A stretch of 64,000 nucleotides of DNA from Hyphomicrobiales bacterium. GTDB taxonomy: Bacteria; Pseudomonadota; Alphaproteobacteria; Rhizobiales; Devosiaceae. Below the pieces are notes generated by a model. It was given only the letters and a program-made list of their open reading frames with translations. It searched no databases and was not told the origin of the DNA. Location: the NCBI GenBank assembly GCA_027487555.1, contig JAIYDI010000050.1:1-64000 (forward strand). Reading direction: 5' to 3'. This document shows, piece after piece, positions 28,887 through 36,998 of this stretch. How positions within the stretch are numbered: the stretch's first letter is position 1; each line of letters begins with the position of its first letter. Both the position numbers and the translations under genes were made by a program.

Positions 28887-29924
28887 ATGAAGATGCGCAA
28901 GCTCGGCCGCACGGATGTACAGGTTTCGGAAATCTGCCTCGGGACCATGACCTGGGGCCTGCAGAACAACGAAGCCGATGGCCACGAGCAAATGGATTAT
29001 GCGCTCGCGGAGGGCATCAATTTCTTCGATACGGCGGAAATGTACGCCGTGCCGCCTTCGGCCGAAACCTTCGGCAAGACCGAACAGATCATCGGAACAT
29101 GGTTTGAGGCCCGCAAGAACCGCGACAAGGTAATCCTCGCCTCGAAGGTCGCAGGCGGCGGGCGACCATGGGTGCGCGGCGGCAAGGGTATCGACGGCCC
29201 AAGCGTGCGCGAGGCGATCGAAGGCAGCCTGCGCCGGCTCAGGACCGACTATATCGATCTGTACCAGGTGCATTGGCCGCGACGTGGACATTACCATTTC
29301 GAGGGCAGCTGGGACTACAACCCCTTCAAGCAGAACCGGGACGAAGTTGTGCCCAACATCCTCGAAGTGCTTGAGGTGATGGGCGAGCTCGTGAAGGAGG
29401 GCAAGATCCGTTACTTCGGCCTTTCGAACGAAACGGCCTGGGGCACGATGCAGTACCTGAAATTTGCCGAACAAAAGGGCCTGCCGCGGGTACAAACGAT
29501 TCAGAACGAATACAACTTTCTCCGCCGCTACTACGATCTCGACCTGGCCGAACTCGCCCACCATGAGGATATCGGGCTCCTCGCCTATTCGCCGCTCGCG
29601 GCGGGGGCGCTGTCGGGCAAGTATCTCGACGGCAAGCTGCCGCCGGGCACGCGTGGCGCGATCGCGGGCGGTGCCTATCGGAACAACCGGCTGACCGAAC
29701 CGGCGATCCGCGCCTATCTGGCGCTGGCGCGCAAGCACGGGCTCGACGTCAACCAGATGGCGATCGCTTTCTGCCTCACCAAGCCGTTCATGACCTCGGT
29801 GATCATCGGAGCGACGACCATGGAGCAGTTGAAGGTGAACATTGCCGCCGCCGACCTGACCTTGTCGGATGCAGTGCTGGCCGAAATCCAGGAGATCTTC
29901 ATGCAGTATCCCAGGACCCTTTGA
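28887..29924 (+). CDS. Aldo/keto reductase (Tas-like)
   Basis: The 345-residue protein is an NADP(H)-dependent TIM-barrel reductase. The catalytic residues are visible: Asp in FFDTAEMYAVPP (Tyr in the same segment), Lys in VILASKVAG, and His in YQVHWPRRG. The inserted loop GHYHFEGSWDYNPF is typical of the Tas branch. The C-terminal TSVIIGATTMEQL binds cofactor. ATG at 28887 starts MKMRKLGRTDVQVSE. The physiological substrate is unknown. Confidence 0.93.
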   Translation: MKMRKLGRTDVQVSEICLGTMTWGLQNNEADGHEQMDYALAEGINFFDTAEMYAVPPSAETFGKTEQIIGTWFEARKNRDKVILASKVAGGGRPWVRGGKGIDGPSVREAIEGSLRRLRTDYIDLYQVHWPRRGHYHFEGSWDYNPFKQNRDEVVPNILEVLEVMGELVKEGKIRYFGLSNETAWGTMQYLKFAEQKGLPRVQTIQNEYNFLRRYYDLDLAELAHHEDIGLLAYSPLAAGALSGKYLDGKLPPGTRGAIAGGAYRNNRLTEPAIRAYLALARKHGLDVNQMAIAFCLTKPFMTSVIIGATTMEQLKVNIAAADLTLSDAVLAEIQEIFMQYPRTL

Positions 29925-29966
29925 ACCCGTCGGAGCGCAGACAGGCGTACCGGACAAGCGAAAACC

Positions 29967-29997
29967 GTTCTCCCGAAGCGCCACGCTTTGGGAGAAC
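29967..29997 (+). terminator. Long hairpin after the aldo/keto reductase
   Basis: Arms GTTCTCCCGAAGCG and CGCTTTGGGAGAAC pair over 14 positions with one G-T wobble and a three-base loop. The stem is followed by AATTCTCG on the plus strand and by GGTTTTCG on the minus strand. It is probably a terminator for the reductase gene and insulates the small gene downstream. Confidence 0.65.
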
Positions 29998-30073
29998 AAT
30001 TCTCGACTGACTGAGTGGAGTATCGCAGGATGTAACTTTGGTTGGGCAGGCTGCCCGGCGAAAGGAGGCTTCG

Positions 30074-30286
30074 ATGCTGCATTTCATGTCGATACTCACC
30101 CCCTCGCCCCGTAAGCGCGAAACCGACGAACAGGCGCCGTTCTTCGGGCCGGACTGGCGGGAGAGCCGCGCGGAACGCGATCAGGCCATCCTCAGCGGCA
30201 AGCAGGCCCCGGAACCCGAAGCCGTGGACGAGGGCCTGCCGATGTCGCAGCGCTTCGTGTCGCTGCTGGCGCCGCTGTTTCTTTGA
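30074..30286 (+). CDS. Small hypothetical protein
   Basis: The product has 70 residues (MLHFMSILTPSPRKRETD...). ATG at 30074 follows AAAGGAGG with good spacing, among the strongest ribosome-binding sites in the window, which argues that it is translated. The protein is charged and lacks a signal peptide, membrane helix or known domain. A conserved-looking FFGPDWRESRAERD segment sits mid-protein. Function unknown. Confidence 0.6.
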   Translation: MLHFMSILTPSPRKRETDEQAPFFGPDWRESRAERDQAILSGKQAPEPEAVDEGLPMSQRFVSLLAPLFL

Positions 30287-30381
30287 GCTGACCTGAGCCT
30301 GTGGGCAGCAGCCGATCGCTGCCCCAAACCCATTGGTACCGCGCTATAAGAGGCAGGCCTCATGCTGGAGCCTCGCGGTCG

Positions 30382-31101
30382 ATGACGTTGTTTGCCACCT
30401 TGTTTCCGCTGATCCTGTGGTTCGGGTATAATTTCTGCTCGCCATTCCTTGACCGCTTCCGGCCCTCGCTCTCGTCGATCATGTCGATGCAGCGGCGGCG
30501 CTGGGTGGAGAACGCCGCCAAGCGCGACACGCCGCTCGATGCCATCCTTTCGGGCAACATCATGGGGTCGGTAAGCTTTCTGGCCTCGACCACCGCCCTG
30601 CTGGTGCTCGCCATATTCACTGCCTTCGGCAACCTCTCGGCGTTCAAGACGGCGCTGACGACCGCCGGAATCAGCGTGACCTATGGCAATGCCGATGTCG
30701 AAATCCACCTGCTGGTCATGCTGGCGATCTTTGTGCTGAGCTTCTTTGCGTTCACGCTGTCGCTGCGCCAGTTCAACCATTTCTGCATCCTGCTCGGCGC
30801 GCTCGAGCATGACGGGCGGACGACGAAGGAAGAACTCGATGCCATTGCACAGCTCAACACGCTAGCGGCAAAGAACTTCAACCAGGGTCTCCGCGCCTAT
30901 TATTTCGCCGTGCCAATGGTATTCTGGTTCGCCAGCGAATGGCTCGGCATCGTGGCCGCCCTCGTGACGCTGCTGTTTCTCGTGCACCGCGAGTATTTTT
31001 CCAGCGCACACCGGATCGCGGCGTCGGTGGCGGTGATCGCCCGGCGCCGGGAGCTTGGGATCGGCTCAGACCCGGCCGACGGTGCGGGCAAGCCAGGCTG
31101 A
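30382..31101 (+). CDS. DUF599 family membrane protein
   Basis: The 239-residue protein has four or five hydrophobic segments. The family pattern includes a first helix FATLFPLILWFGYNFC, RRRWVENAAKRDTPLDAILSGNIMGSVSFLAST, then SLRQFNHFCILLGAL and FNQGLRAYYFAVP. No function is assigned to DUF599. ATG at 30382 precedes the first helix; the frame is open back to 30301 without similarity. Its last 36 bases overlap the 3' end of the convergent esterase gene. Confidence 0.88.
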   Translation: MTLFATLFPLILWFGYNFCSPFLDRFRPSLSSIMSMQRRRWVENAAKRDTPLDAILSGNIMGSVSFLASTTALLVLAIFTAFGNLSAFKTALTTAGISVTYGNADVEIHLLVMLAIFVLSFFAFTLSLRQFNHFCILLGALEHDGRTTKEELDAIAQLNTLAAKNFNQGLRAYYFAVPMVFWFASEWLGIVAALVTLLFLVHREYFSSAHRIAASVAVIARRRELGIGSDPADGAGKPG

Positions 31102-31908
31102 AAGATCATCGCGTACTGGCTCTGACCCTGACAGGATGCTGCCGAGGGCGAGCAGCAGCGTCGGGTGGGTGGCCCGTGGATAGTGCCGCTCCTCGACCGC
31201 GACGCCCGCACTGCGCAGCCGCGCGGCAAGCGCGACGGTATTGCGCGGATAGACCAGCTTGTCAGCATCACCACAGGCCAGGAACATCGGCGGTGCGCCG
31301 GGCGTCACGAGGTTGACCGGCTGCGTGGATGCCGGATCGGCGACGTGCCCAAAGGTGCGCTTGGTGACATCGATATCGAAGGGAAAGAAGTCGTAGGGCC
31401 CGGAGAGGCCGACAACGCCCTTGACCCGCTGTGTCAGGCCATAAACGGGCGACAGCGCCGCCATCACGGCGTTGTAGGCGCCGGCGGAGAACCCCATCAG
31501 CACCAGCTTGTCGGCATCGCCGCCATGGCGCACAGCGTGGTCGAGGGCCCAGTGGGTGGCTGCGGCAGTGTCGTCGAGAAAGGCCGGGTAGGCGTAGTGT
31601 GGCGTCAGCCGATAGTCGGGTATGGCGACAAGATAGCCGAGCGCCGCGAGCCAGCGGCCGACAAAGGCGTTCTCATGACGCGACCCCTCGTTCCAGGCGC
31701 CGCCGAAGATGTAGACGATCGTGCCGAGCGGCGCGCTGGTGTTCCTTGGCCGGTAAAGGTCGAGGCGCTGTGCCGGGTGCGGACCATAGGCCAGACCGGC
31801 AGCGATGCGCTCGGAACGGGATGACTTGAAGGACAGGGCATTGACGAGGGCAAGCGGGGAGAAGGCCATGGGTATTCCGGCATAGGGCAACACAGCAGTA
31901 ACGGACAT
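31066..31908 (-). CDS. Alpha/beta hydrolase (BD-FAE-like esterase), paralogue A
   Basis: The 280-residue esterase shows the oxyanion segment IVYIFGGAWNEGS, the nucleophile elbow GFSAGAYNA, the acid in ACGDADKLVY and the His in PRATHPTLLL. It is clearly paralogous to the gene at 36999-38018: both share GGAW, IPDYRL/IADYRL, SAGAYNAV and the SGPYDFFPFDID/SGPFNFYPFEYD segments. This copy lacks a clear cleavable signal peptide, so it is probably cytoplasmic or N-terminally anchored. ATG at 31908 is used, and ATG at 31869 is an alternative. Confidence 0.88.
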   Translation of the reverse strand: MSVTAVLPYAGIPMAFSPLALVNALSFKSSRSERIAAGLAYGPHPAQRLDLYRPRNTSAPLGTIVYIFGGAWNEGSRHENAFVGRWLAALGYLVAIPDYRLTPHYAYPAFLDDTAAATHWALDHAVRHGGDADKLVLMGFSAGAYNAVMAALSPVYGLTQRVKGVVGLSGPYDFFPFDIDVTKRTFGHVADPASTQPVNLVTPGAPPMFLACGDADKLVYPRNTVALAARLRSAGVAVEERHYPRATHPTLLLALGSILSGSEPVRDDLSAWLARTVGRV

Positions 31909-31986
31909 CCATAGTAGCGCAGATCCGTCGCTGCCGCGTGGAGACCTACGTATTCACCACGCATTAAGCCCAGTCCGGGACAGTAC

Positions 31987-33360
31987 GTGGCTAAGGCCCA
32001 GGCGGGCCGGATACAGACTGGAACTCGGCCAATGCCTGCAAAGATATGGACGCCCAGGAGCAGGGGCGAACCACTGACCGCCGCCGAGCTCGAGACCCTC
32101 GGACGTCGCGACCACGTCACGCTGCTACCCAACCGCTTGCAATTCATAGACGATTTCGCTGACCTCGACCGGGGCGGCGCGCTGCTCGTCATGGTCACGA
32201 TGGCGGAGGCAAAGCACTATAACGAGGTGCTGCGGGCGCTGGGACACGCCTTTTGCGACGACCTGGTTCGGGTGTGTCGCGATCGCCTGCTCGACCTGCT
32301 GGGGGACGGCGCGCTGTTTCACGTTTCCGTGCTGAGCTTCGCCTTTGTCATCACCGGCGCGGCGACAGACAGGACGCCCCACCTGATCGAACAGATCGGG
32401 CGGGCTTTCGCGGCGCCGCTGGACGTGCAGGAGGTGCCGATCAAGACGCACATCGGCATAGGGCTCTTGCCGCTCGCCAAGTTCGGCGACACAGCCGAAG
32501 CGCTGCGGGCAGCGCTGACGGCTGGCCATGACAGCCGGCGACGGCCGGAGGGCTGGGCATGGTACGACCATCGCAGCGACGAGGCGCATCAGCGGGCGTT
32601 CCGTCTGCTGGCGGACCTGCCAGATGCGCTTAGGCACTCGCGGGGATTGTCGCTGGCGTTCCAGCCGCGGATCGGGCTGGCAGATGGTGCTGTTGTAGGG
32701 GCCGAAGCGCTGCTGCGCTGGAACCACCCGGAACTCGGGCCGATCTCGCCGGGAGAGTTCGTGCCGCTTGCCGAGCAGACGGCTCTGATTGGTCCATTGA
32801 CAGATTGGGTGATCGGCAAGGCGCTCGAAACCGCTGGCGACTTGAAGCGCGACGGGACGCCGCTGCGGGTTTCGATCAATGCATCACCGGCCAATCTGTC
32901 GGAGCCCGAATTCGATGCAAGGCTGCTCTCGCGCTGCGCGGTGGCCGGGATTCAGCCGGAGCAGTTCGAACTCGAGTTCACCGAAGGCATGCTTGCTGGC
33001 AACCCCGAGCGCACCATGGCTCAGCTTGAGCGGTTGCGCGGCGCGGGCATCGAAGTGGCGATCGACGATTTCGGCTCGGGCTTTGCCAATCTCAGCTATC
33101 TGACAACCATCCCGGCTGACGTCCTAAAGATCGACCAAAGCTTCGTGCGCGGGCTGGGTGTGCAGCGCGGCAGCGATTTCCTGATGCGGCAGATTGTTGA
33201 GATGGCGCGCGGCCTTGACTTCCGGGTCTGTGTCGAAGGGGTAGAGACGGCCGAGGCCTATGGCTTCCTGAAGGACCTGGGTTGCGATGAAGCGCAGGGG
33301 TACTACATGGCGCGTCCTATGAGCGCAGACGCGCTGACGGACTGGCTTGCGGCGCGATGA
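31987..33360 (+). CDS. EAL-domain cyclic-di-GMP phosphodiesterase with degenerate GGDEF domain
   Basis: The 457-residue protein has an N-terminal GGDEF-like domain (about 30-195) in which the GGDEF motif is absent: the position reads HVSVLSFAF, so it cannot make c-di-GMP. The EAL domain (about 215-455) keeps the expected residues: EALLRW near 240, Asn in RVSINASP, Glu in LEFTEGM, DDFGSGFANLSYL, KIDQSFV, VEGVE and QGYYMARP. It should therefore hydrolyse c-di-GMP. No membrane helix or sensor domain is present. GTG at 31987 is used, and ATG at 32032 is an alternative. Confidence 0.92.
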   Translation: MAKAQAGRIQTGTRPMPAKIWTPRSRGEPLTAAELETLGRRDHVTLLPNRLQFIDDFADLDRGGALLVMVTMAEAKHYNEVLRALGHAFCDDLVRVCRDRLLDLLGDGALFHVSVLSFAFVITGAATDRTPHLIEQIGRAFAAPLDVQEVPIKTHIGIGLLPLAKFGDTAEALRAALTAGHDSRRRPEGWAWYDHRSDEAHQRAFRLLADLPDALRHSRGLSLAFQPRIGLADGAVVGAEALLRWNHPELGPISPGEFVPLAEQTALIGPLTDWVIGKALETAGDLKRDGTPLRVSINASPANLSEPEFDARLLSRCAVAGIQPEQFELEFTEGMLAGNPERTMAQLERLRGAGIEVAIDDFGSGFANLSYLTTIPADVLKIDQSFVRGLGVQRGSDFLMRQIVEMARGLDFRVCVEGVETAEAYGFLKDLGCDEAQGYYMARPMSADALTDWLAAR

Positions 33361-33479
33361 AAGCCTGATGCGCCCGGCCCCCGTCTCTATAGGTGACATT
33401 GACAATCAGCTTTATGCGGCGCTCAATGCGACGGCTATCGGTCGCCGCTGGCCGCCACTCAATATATGAGCGAAGCCAG

Positions 33480-33791
33480 ATGCTTGTCTGCCAGTGCAAC
33501 GTGATCACCGACCGGGAGATCAAGCGGATCATCCGCGACCTGCTGGCCGAAGATCCGTGGCAACTGATCGTTCCAGCAATGGTCTATAGGGAGCTCGACA
33601 AGCGCTGCAAATGCGCAGGGTGCGTACCGAATGTGGTAGACATTATTCTCGAGGTCACCGAAGAGTACCATCGTCAAACGGCCAAGAGCCCCGAGGACGT
33701 GCCACCGGCACACCCGAAGCTTCTGGCACTCAAGGAAAAGGGCGCAGGAGGTCAGCGTGAAGGGCGAAGCACAGGTCATCGAGCGGCTTAA
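33480..33791 (+). CDS. Bacterioferritin-associated ferredoxin (Bfd-like)
   Basis: This [2Fe-2S] protein delivers electrons to bacterioferritin to release stored iron. The cluster ligands are visible as CQC (Cys4, Cys6) and the CKCAGC segment (Cys43, Cys45, Cys48). The 103 residues exceed the usual 65-85 because of a polar C-terminal tail that overlaps the start of bfr by 35 bases. ATG at 33480 ([14 protein letters not shown]) is standard for the family. A TGA-N9-TCA motif at 33394-33408 upstream resembles the iron-responsive operator described for RirA, but the match is short. Confidence 0.92.
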   Translation: MLVCQCNVITDREIKRIIRDLLAEDPWQLIVPAMVYRELDKRCKCAGCVPNVVDIILEVTEEYHRQTAKSPEDVPPAHPKLLALKEKGAGGQREGRSTGHRAA

Positions 33792-34242
33792 CGAAGCCCT
33801 GTTCCTCGAGCTGGGTGCGGTGAACCAGTACTGGGTGCATTTCCGCCTGCTGAGCGACTGGGGCTATACCAAGCTCGCCAACAAGGAACGCGCCGAGTCG
33901 ATCGAAGAGATGCATCACGCGGACCGGCTGATCGAGCGCATCATTTTCCTCGAAGGCCACCCAAACCTGCAGCGCGTCGCCCCGCTCCGTATCGGACAGA
34001 CGATCAAGGAAGTGCTCGAGGCTGACCTCGCCGGCGAGTACGACGCGCGCAAGGCCTACAAGGCGTCGCGCGAGCTTTGCGAGTCGCTTGGGGATTATGT
34101 GAGCAAGAACCTGTTCGAAGAGCTTCTGGCCGACGAAGAGGGACATATCGACTTCCTCGAAAGCCAGTTGCAACTGCTCAACGCCATTGGCCCGGAGCGC
34201 TACGGGCAGCTCAATTCGGAATCCGCCGACAAGGCCGACTAA
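33757..34242 (+). CDS. bfr: Bacterioferritin
   Basis: Bacterioferritin is a 24-subunit haem-containing iron store. The 161 residues have the right length. Ferroxidase ligands are in place: Glu18, Glu51 and His54, and Glu/His in [11 protein letters not shown]. The haem ligand Met52 is also present ([11 protein letters not shown]). The GTG start at 33757 has AGGAGG six bases upstream and lies within the 3' end of bfd, so the two are coupled. Confidence 0.97.
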   Translation: MKGEAQVIERLNEALFLELGAVNQYWVHFRLLSDWGYTKLANKERAESIEEMHHADRLIERIIFLEGHPNLQRVAPLRIGQTIKEVLEADLAGEYDARKAYKASRELCESLGDYVSKNLFEELLADEEGHIDFLESQLQLLNAIGPERYGQLNSESADKAD

Positions 34243-34334
34243 GCGTCTGCGCTGCGTCCATTACAGACCAACGCGCCCGCACTTGACAGTTTGTTCTCTA
34301 TTTGTTCCACTCGGGGGCAAAGAGGGAGGTTGTC

Positions 34335-34745
34335 ATGCAGTTTCATCGCGGCCGGTTGATCGACCATATCCAGCTCAATGTCGCCGATCTCGAACGCTCG
34401 GCACGGTTCTATGCGGCGGTACTCGAGGCGCTGGACCTGCCACCTATGGAGAAGACTCCGTATTTCTTCACCTTCGACGAACTCTTCGTCGGACAGCCCG
34501 AACCGGGGCATTCGATCAGCCATGTGCACCTGGCGTTCCAGGCGCGGGACGAGGTGATGGTCGGGCGCTTCCATGCAGCGGCGATCGCGGCGGGTGGAAC
34601 GGACAACGGCGCGCCGGGGCCGCGGACCTATCACCCCGGCTATTAGGGTGCCTTCGTGCGCGACCCGGACGGCAACAATATCGAGGCAGTGCTGCATGGC
34701 CCGACAAAGCGCTCGGCGGATTCGGTGGTCGTCGAACCGGCGTAA
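34335..34745 (+). pseudogene. VOC family protein interrupted by an in-frame amber codon
   Basis: The frame from ATG 34335 encodes a normal VOC protein (LIDHIQLNVADLERSARFY ... HVHLAFQARD ... GPRTYHPGY). It then meets TAG at 34644-34646 and continues in the same frame with GAFVRDPDGNNIEAVLHGP to TAA at 34745. In relatives the sequence reads YY-GAFV, so one Tyr codon (TAC or TAT) has become TAG. The missing tail carries the DPDGNNIE strand, which holds the last metal ligand, so the truncated product is unlikely to work. Both halves otherwise look undecayed, so the event is recent, or the codon is read through, or it is a sequencing error. Confidence 0.88.
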
Positions 34746-34799
34746 ATGGGCCTGACGTGCCAATTAGACAAGGATGACGACCTGGCGGCTCTGGAACGA

Positions 34800-34900
34800 T
34801 CACGGGTTGGATCCCGGCTGTCGCCCGGATGACATCGTGTATGGGTCGAATCAGCCCTGCGCTCAGGGTCACCCCGGCGACAAGCCGGGGGCCACAAGCT
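34800..34900. repeat. Dispersed alphaproteobacterial intergenic repeats
   Basis: Two short palindromic elements are seen: GGATCCCGGCTGTCGCCCGG with ATGACAT, and GGTCACCCCGGCGACAAGCC followed by GGGG. Both are of the CCCGG-spacer-CCGGG, ATGAC/GTCAC type scattered between genes in Hyphomicrobiales. The 235 bases from the pseudogene to the reductase stop codon hold nothing else recognisable. Confidence 0.55.
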
Positions 34901-34980
34901 TGGGAAAGCGCGACCCGACCAGATGGGCCGACACCCGTTGCCAAAGAAAGTCGACGTCCGATGGGGAAGGCGCCCGCCGG

Positions 34981-35961
34981 TCAGGCGAACCCTGCCACCG
35001 CGGCAGGCTGGTAGGGCGCCTCGAGTCGGGCGATTTCGTCAGGCGTCAGCGTAACAGCGAGGGCCCCGATCGCATCGGTCAGTTGCGGCAGCTTGGTGAT
35101 ACCGACGATGGGAGCGGTGACCGGAGATTTCTGCAGCACCCATGCAAGCGCCACCTGTGCCATGGTTGCCCCGCGCGCGTTGGCAATGGCGGCCACCGCC
35201 TCGTTGATCTGGCGCGCCGCATCCTCGACTTTGGTGTAGAGCGTCTTGCCGAACTCGTCGGTGCCGGTTCGCTCGGTGGTCGCGCCCCAGGGCCGCGCAA
35301 GGCGACCACGAGCCAGAGGCGACCACGGGATGACCCCGATGCCCTCCTCGCGACACAGCGGCAGCATCTCGCGCTCTTCCTCCCGGTACATGAGGTTAAG
35401 GTGGTTCTGCATCGAAACGAAGCGCGCCCAGCCATGGGCCTCGGAGATCTTCAGCATCTTCATGAACTGCCATGCGAACATCGATGAGGCGCCGATATAG
35501 CGGACCTTGCCTGAGCGCACGACGTCGTTGAGCGCTTCGAGCGTCTCCTCCATCGGGGTAGCGGCATCGTAGCGGTGGATCTGGTAAAGGTCGATATAGT
35601 CGGTACCGAGCCGGCGGAGCGAGGCATCGACCTCGTTGAGGATGGCCTTTCGTGACTGGCCGCGCCCATTGGCGCCCTTGCGCATTTCGCCATGCACTTT
35701 GGTGGCGATGACCAATTGGTCGCGCGGTGCGAGCTCCTTCAGGACCTTCCCGACGATCTCCTCGCTGGTGCCGGCCGAATACACATTGGCGGTATCGAAG
35801 AAATTGATGCCCCTGTCCCAGGCCGCTGTGAGGATCGGCCGGCTTGTGCCTTCGTCCAGCGTCCACTCGTGACTTCCGGCCTTCGGATCGCCGAACGACA
35901 TGCAGCCTAGGCAGAGGCGGCTGACTTCGAGGCCGGTGCGGCCGAGACGGACATATTGCAT
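34981..35961 (-). CDS. Aldo/keto reductase (YajO/AKR type)
   Basis: The 326-residue protein shows the catalytic Asp/Tyr in FFDTANVYSAGTSEE, Lys in LVIATKVHGEM and His in YQIHRYDAATP, with the cofactor end TAPIVGITKLPQL. ATG at 35961 (MQYVRLGRTGLEVSRL) is the conserved start. The frame is open to 36261, but that stretch is low-quality coding. It is one of three aldo/keto reductases in the window; the three are too divergent to be recent duplicates. Substrate unknown. Confidence 0.93.
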   Translation of the reverse strand: MQYVRLGRTGLEVSRLCLGCMSFGDPKAGSHEWTLDEGTSRPILTAAWDRGINFFDTANVYSAGTSEEIVGKVLKELAPRDQLVIATKVHGEMRKGANGRGQSRKAILNEVDASLRRLGTDYIDLYQIHRYDAATPMEETLEALNDVVRSGKVRYIGASSMFAWQFMKMLKISEAHGWARFVSMQNHLNLMYREEEREMLPLCREEGIGVIPWSPLARGRLARPWGATTERTGTDEFGKTLYTKVEDAARQINEAVAAIANARGATMAQVALAWVLQKSPVTAPIVGITKLPQLTDAIGALAVTLTPDEIARLEAPYQPAAVAGFA

Positions 35962-36149
35962 GCGGGTGACTCCGACGAAACAAGCGGGCGACGACCCTAG
36001 CAGCCCCTGCCGCGCCGGTGAACCTCGCCATTGGGCGTGGGAGAGAGATTGGCGCCTCCAGGCGCGCATTGCCGGTGCACGCGGCTGCCGGGCCGGGTTG
36101 GCGCGCGCCGAAGGGAGGGATATGATGGGTGGAGGTCGGGAGGATGCCG

Positions 36150-36983
36150 ATGCGCCTACGCCATCTCGTGCCCCTGCTGCTGCTCTGCCTGTCAGTCGTG
36201 CCCGCGACAGCAGAGGAAACGCGCCTGGACAGCAGCGCGATCGCCGCACTGATGCAGGCAACGGCGCTCGACGACGTCTTTTCGCAATTCGGTGCCGGGA
36301 TTGCGGCGCAGGCCCGGCTCAACGAGATTTCGTCGGACCGGGTGTTTATGGCGCATTGGCGGACCACAGCCAAGACCGTGCTCGACGCGGAGACACTGAC
36401 GCGCAGGCTGAGCGCGGCCATGGCGGGCCGAATCGACCTGGGAGAAGAAGCCGAACTCAACCGCTTTTTCGTAAGCCAGCTGGGACGGCGGATTTCGACG
36501 CTGGAACGCGATATGGCGCGACTGGCGCCACTTGAGCAGGATGACGCCATCGCGCTGGGTCATGGACTGGACAGTGTGGCAGCCTCGGCACGGCTGGCCC
36601 TGTTCGACAGGTTGATGGCTTTGAACTCACTGGAAATATCCAGGGCCATGGTCTGCCAATCGGTACGAGCCATGCTGCTGGGCCTAGCGCTCACTCACCA
36701 GCGGCCACCGATCGAGCTGCCCTGGGGCGATATCGATGCGCAAGTAGCTGCCATGCAACCGAGCCTCGTATCCGAACTCGGAGCAGCGCAGCGGGCGCTC
36801 ATGGCCTATGCCTATCGCAGTCTCTCCGACGCGGAGCTCGAGACTTATGTCGCATTCCTCGAAAGGCCCGCGGCCCGGCACTTTTATGCCGAAGCGGCTT
36901 TCGCGGTGAACCAGATCGTATCGACCGTCATGCGAGAGTTCGGCGAGACTCTCGCCGCGCGGATGGCGAGTGTCTCGATCTAG
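36150..36983 (+). CDS. Secreted helical protein (DUF2059-like)
   Basis: The 277-residue protein has a signal peptide (HLVPLLLLCLSVVPATAEE) and is almost entirely helical. The C-terminal part, LSDAELETYVAFLERPAARHFYAEA, resembles the DUF2059 repeat found in small periplasmic proteins. The resemblance is by pattern only. ATG at 36150 is six bases after GGGAGG. ATG at 36144 would be too close to it. Function unknown. Confidence 0.75.
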   Translation: MRLRHLVPLLLLCLSVVPATAEETRLDSSAIAALMQATALDDVFSQFGAGIAAQARLNEISSDRVFMAHWRTTAKTVLDAETLTRRLSAAMAGRIDLGEEAELNRFFVSQLGRRISTLERDMARLAPLEQDDAIALGHGLDSVAASARLALFDRLMALNSLEISRAMVCQSVRAMLLGLALTHQRPPIELPWGDIDAQVAAMQPSLVSELGAAQRALMAYAYRSLSDAELETYVAFLERPAARHFYAEAAFAVNQIVSTVMREFGETLAARMASVSI

Positions 36984-36998
36984 CTTTGCCAGCGCCGT

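Noticed and set aside
28734-29999. N-terminal extension of the secreted hypothetical protein across the aldo/keto reductase
   Set aside because: The extension is antisense to a well-conserved reductase, and the signal peptide sits at the start chosen, 28733.
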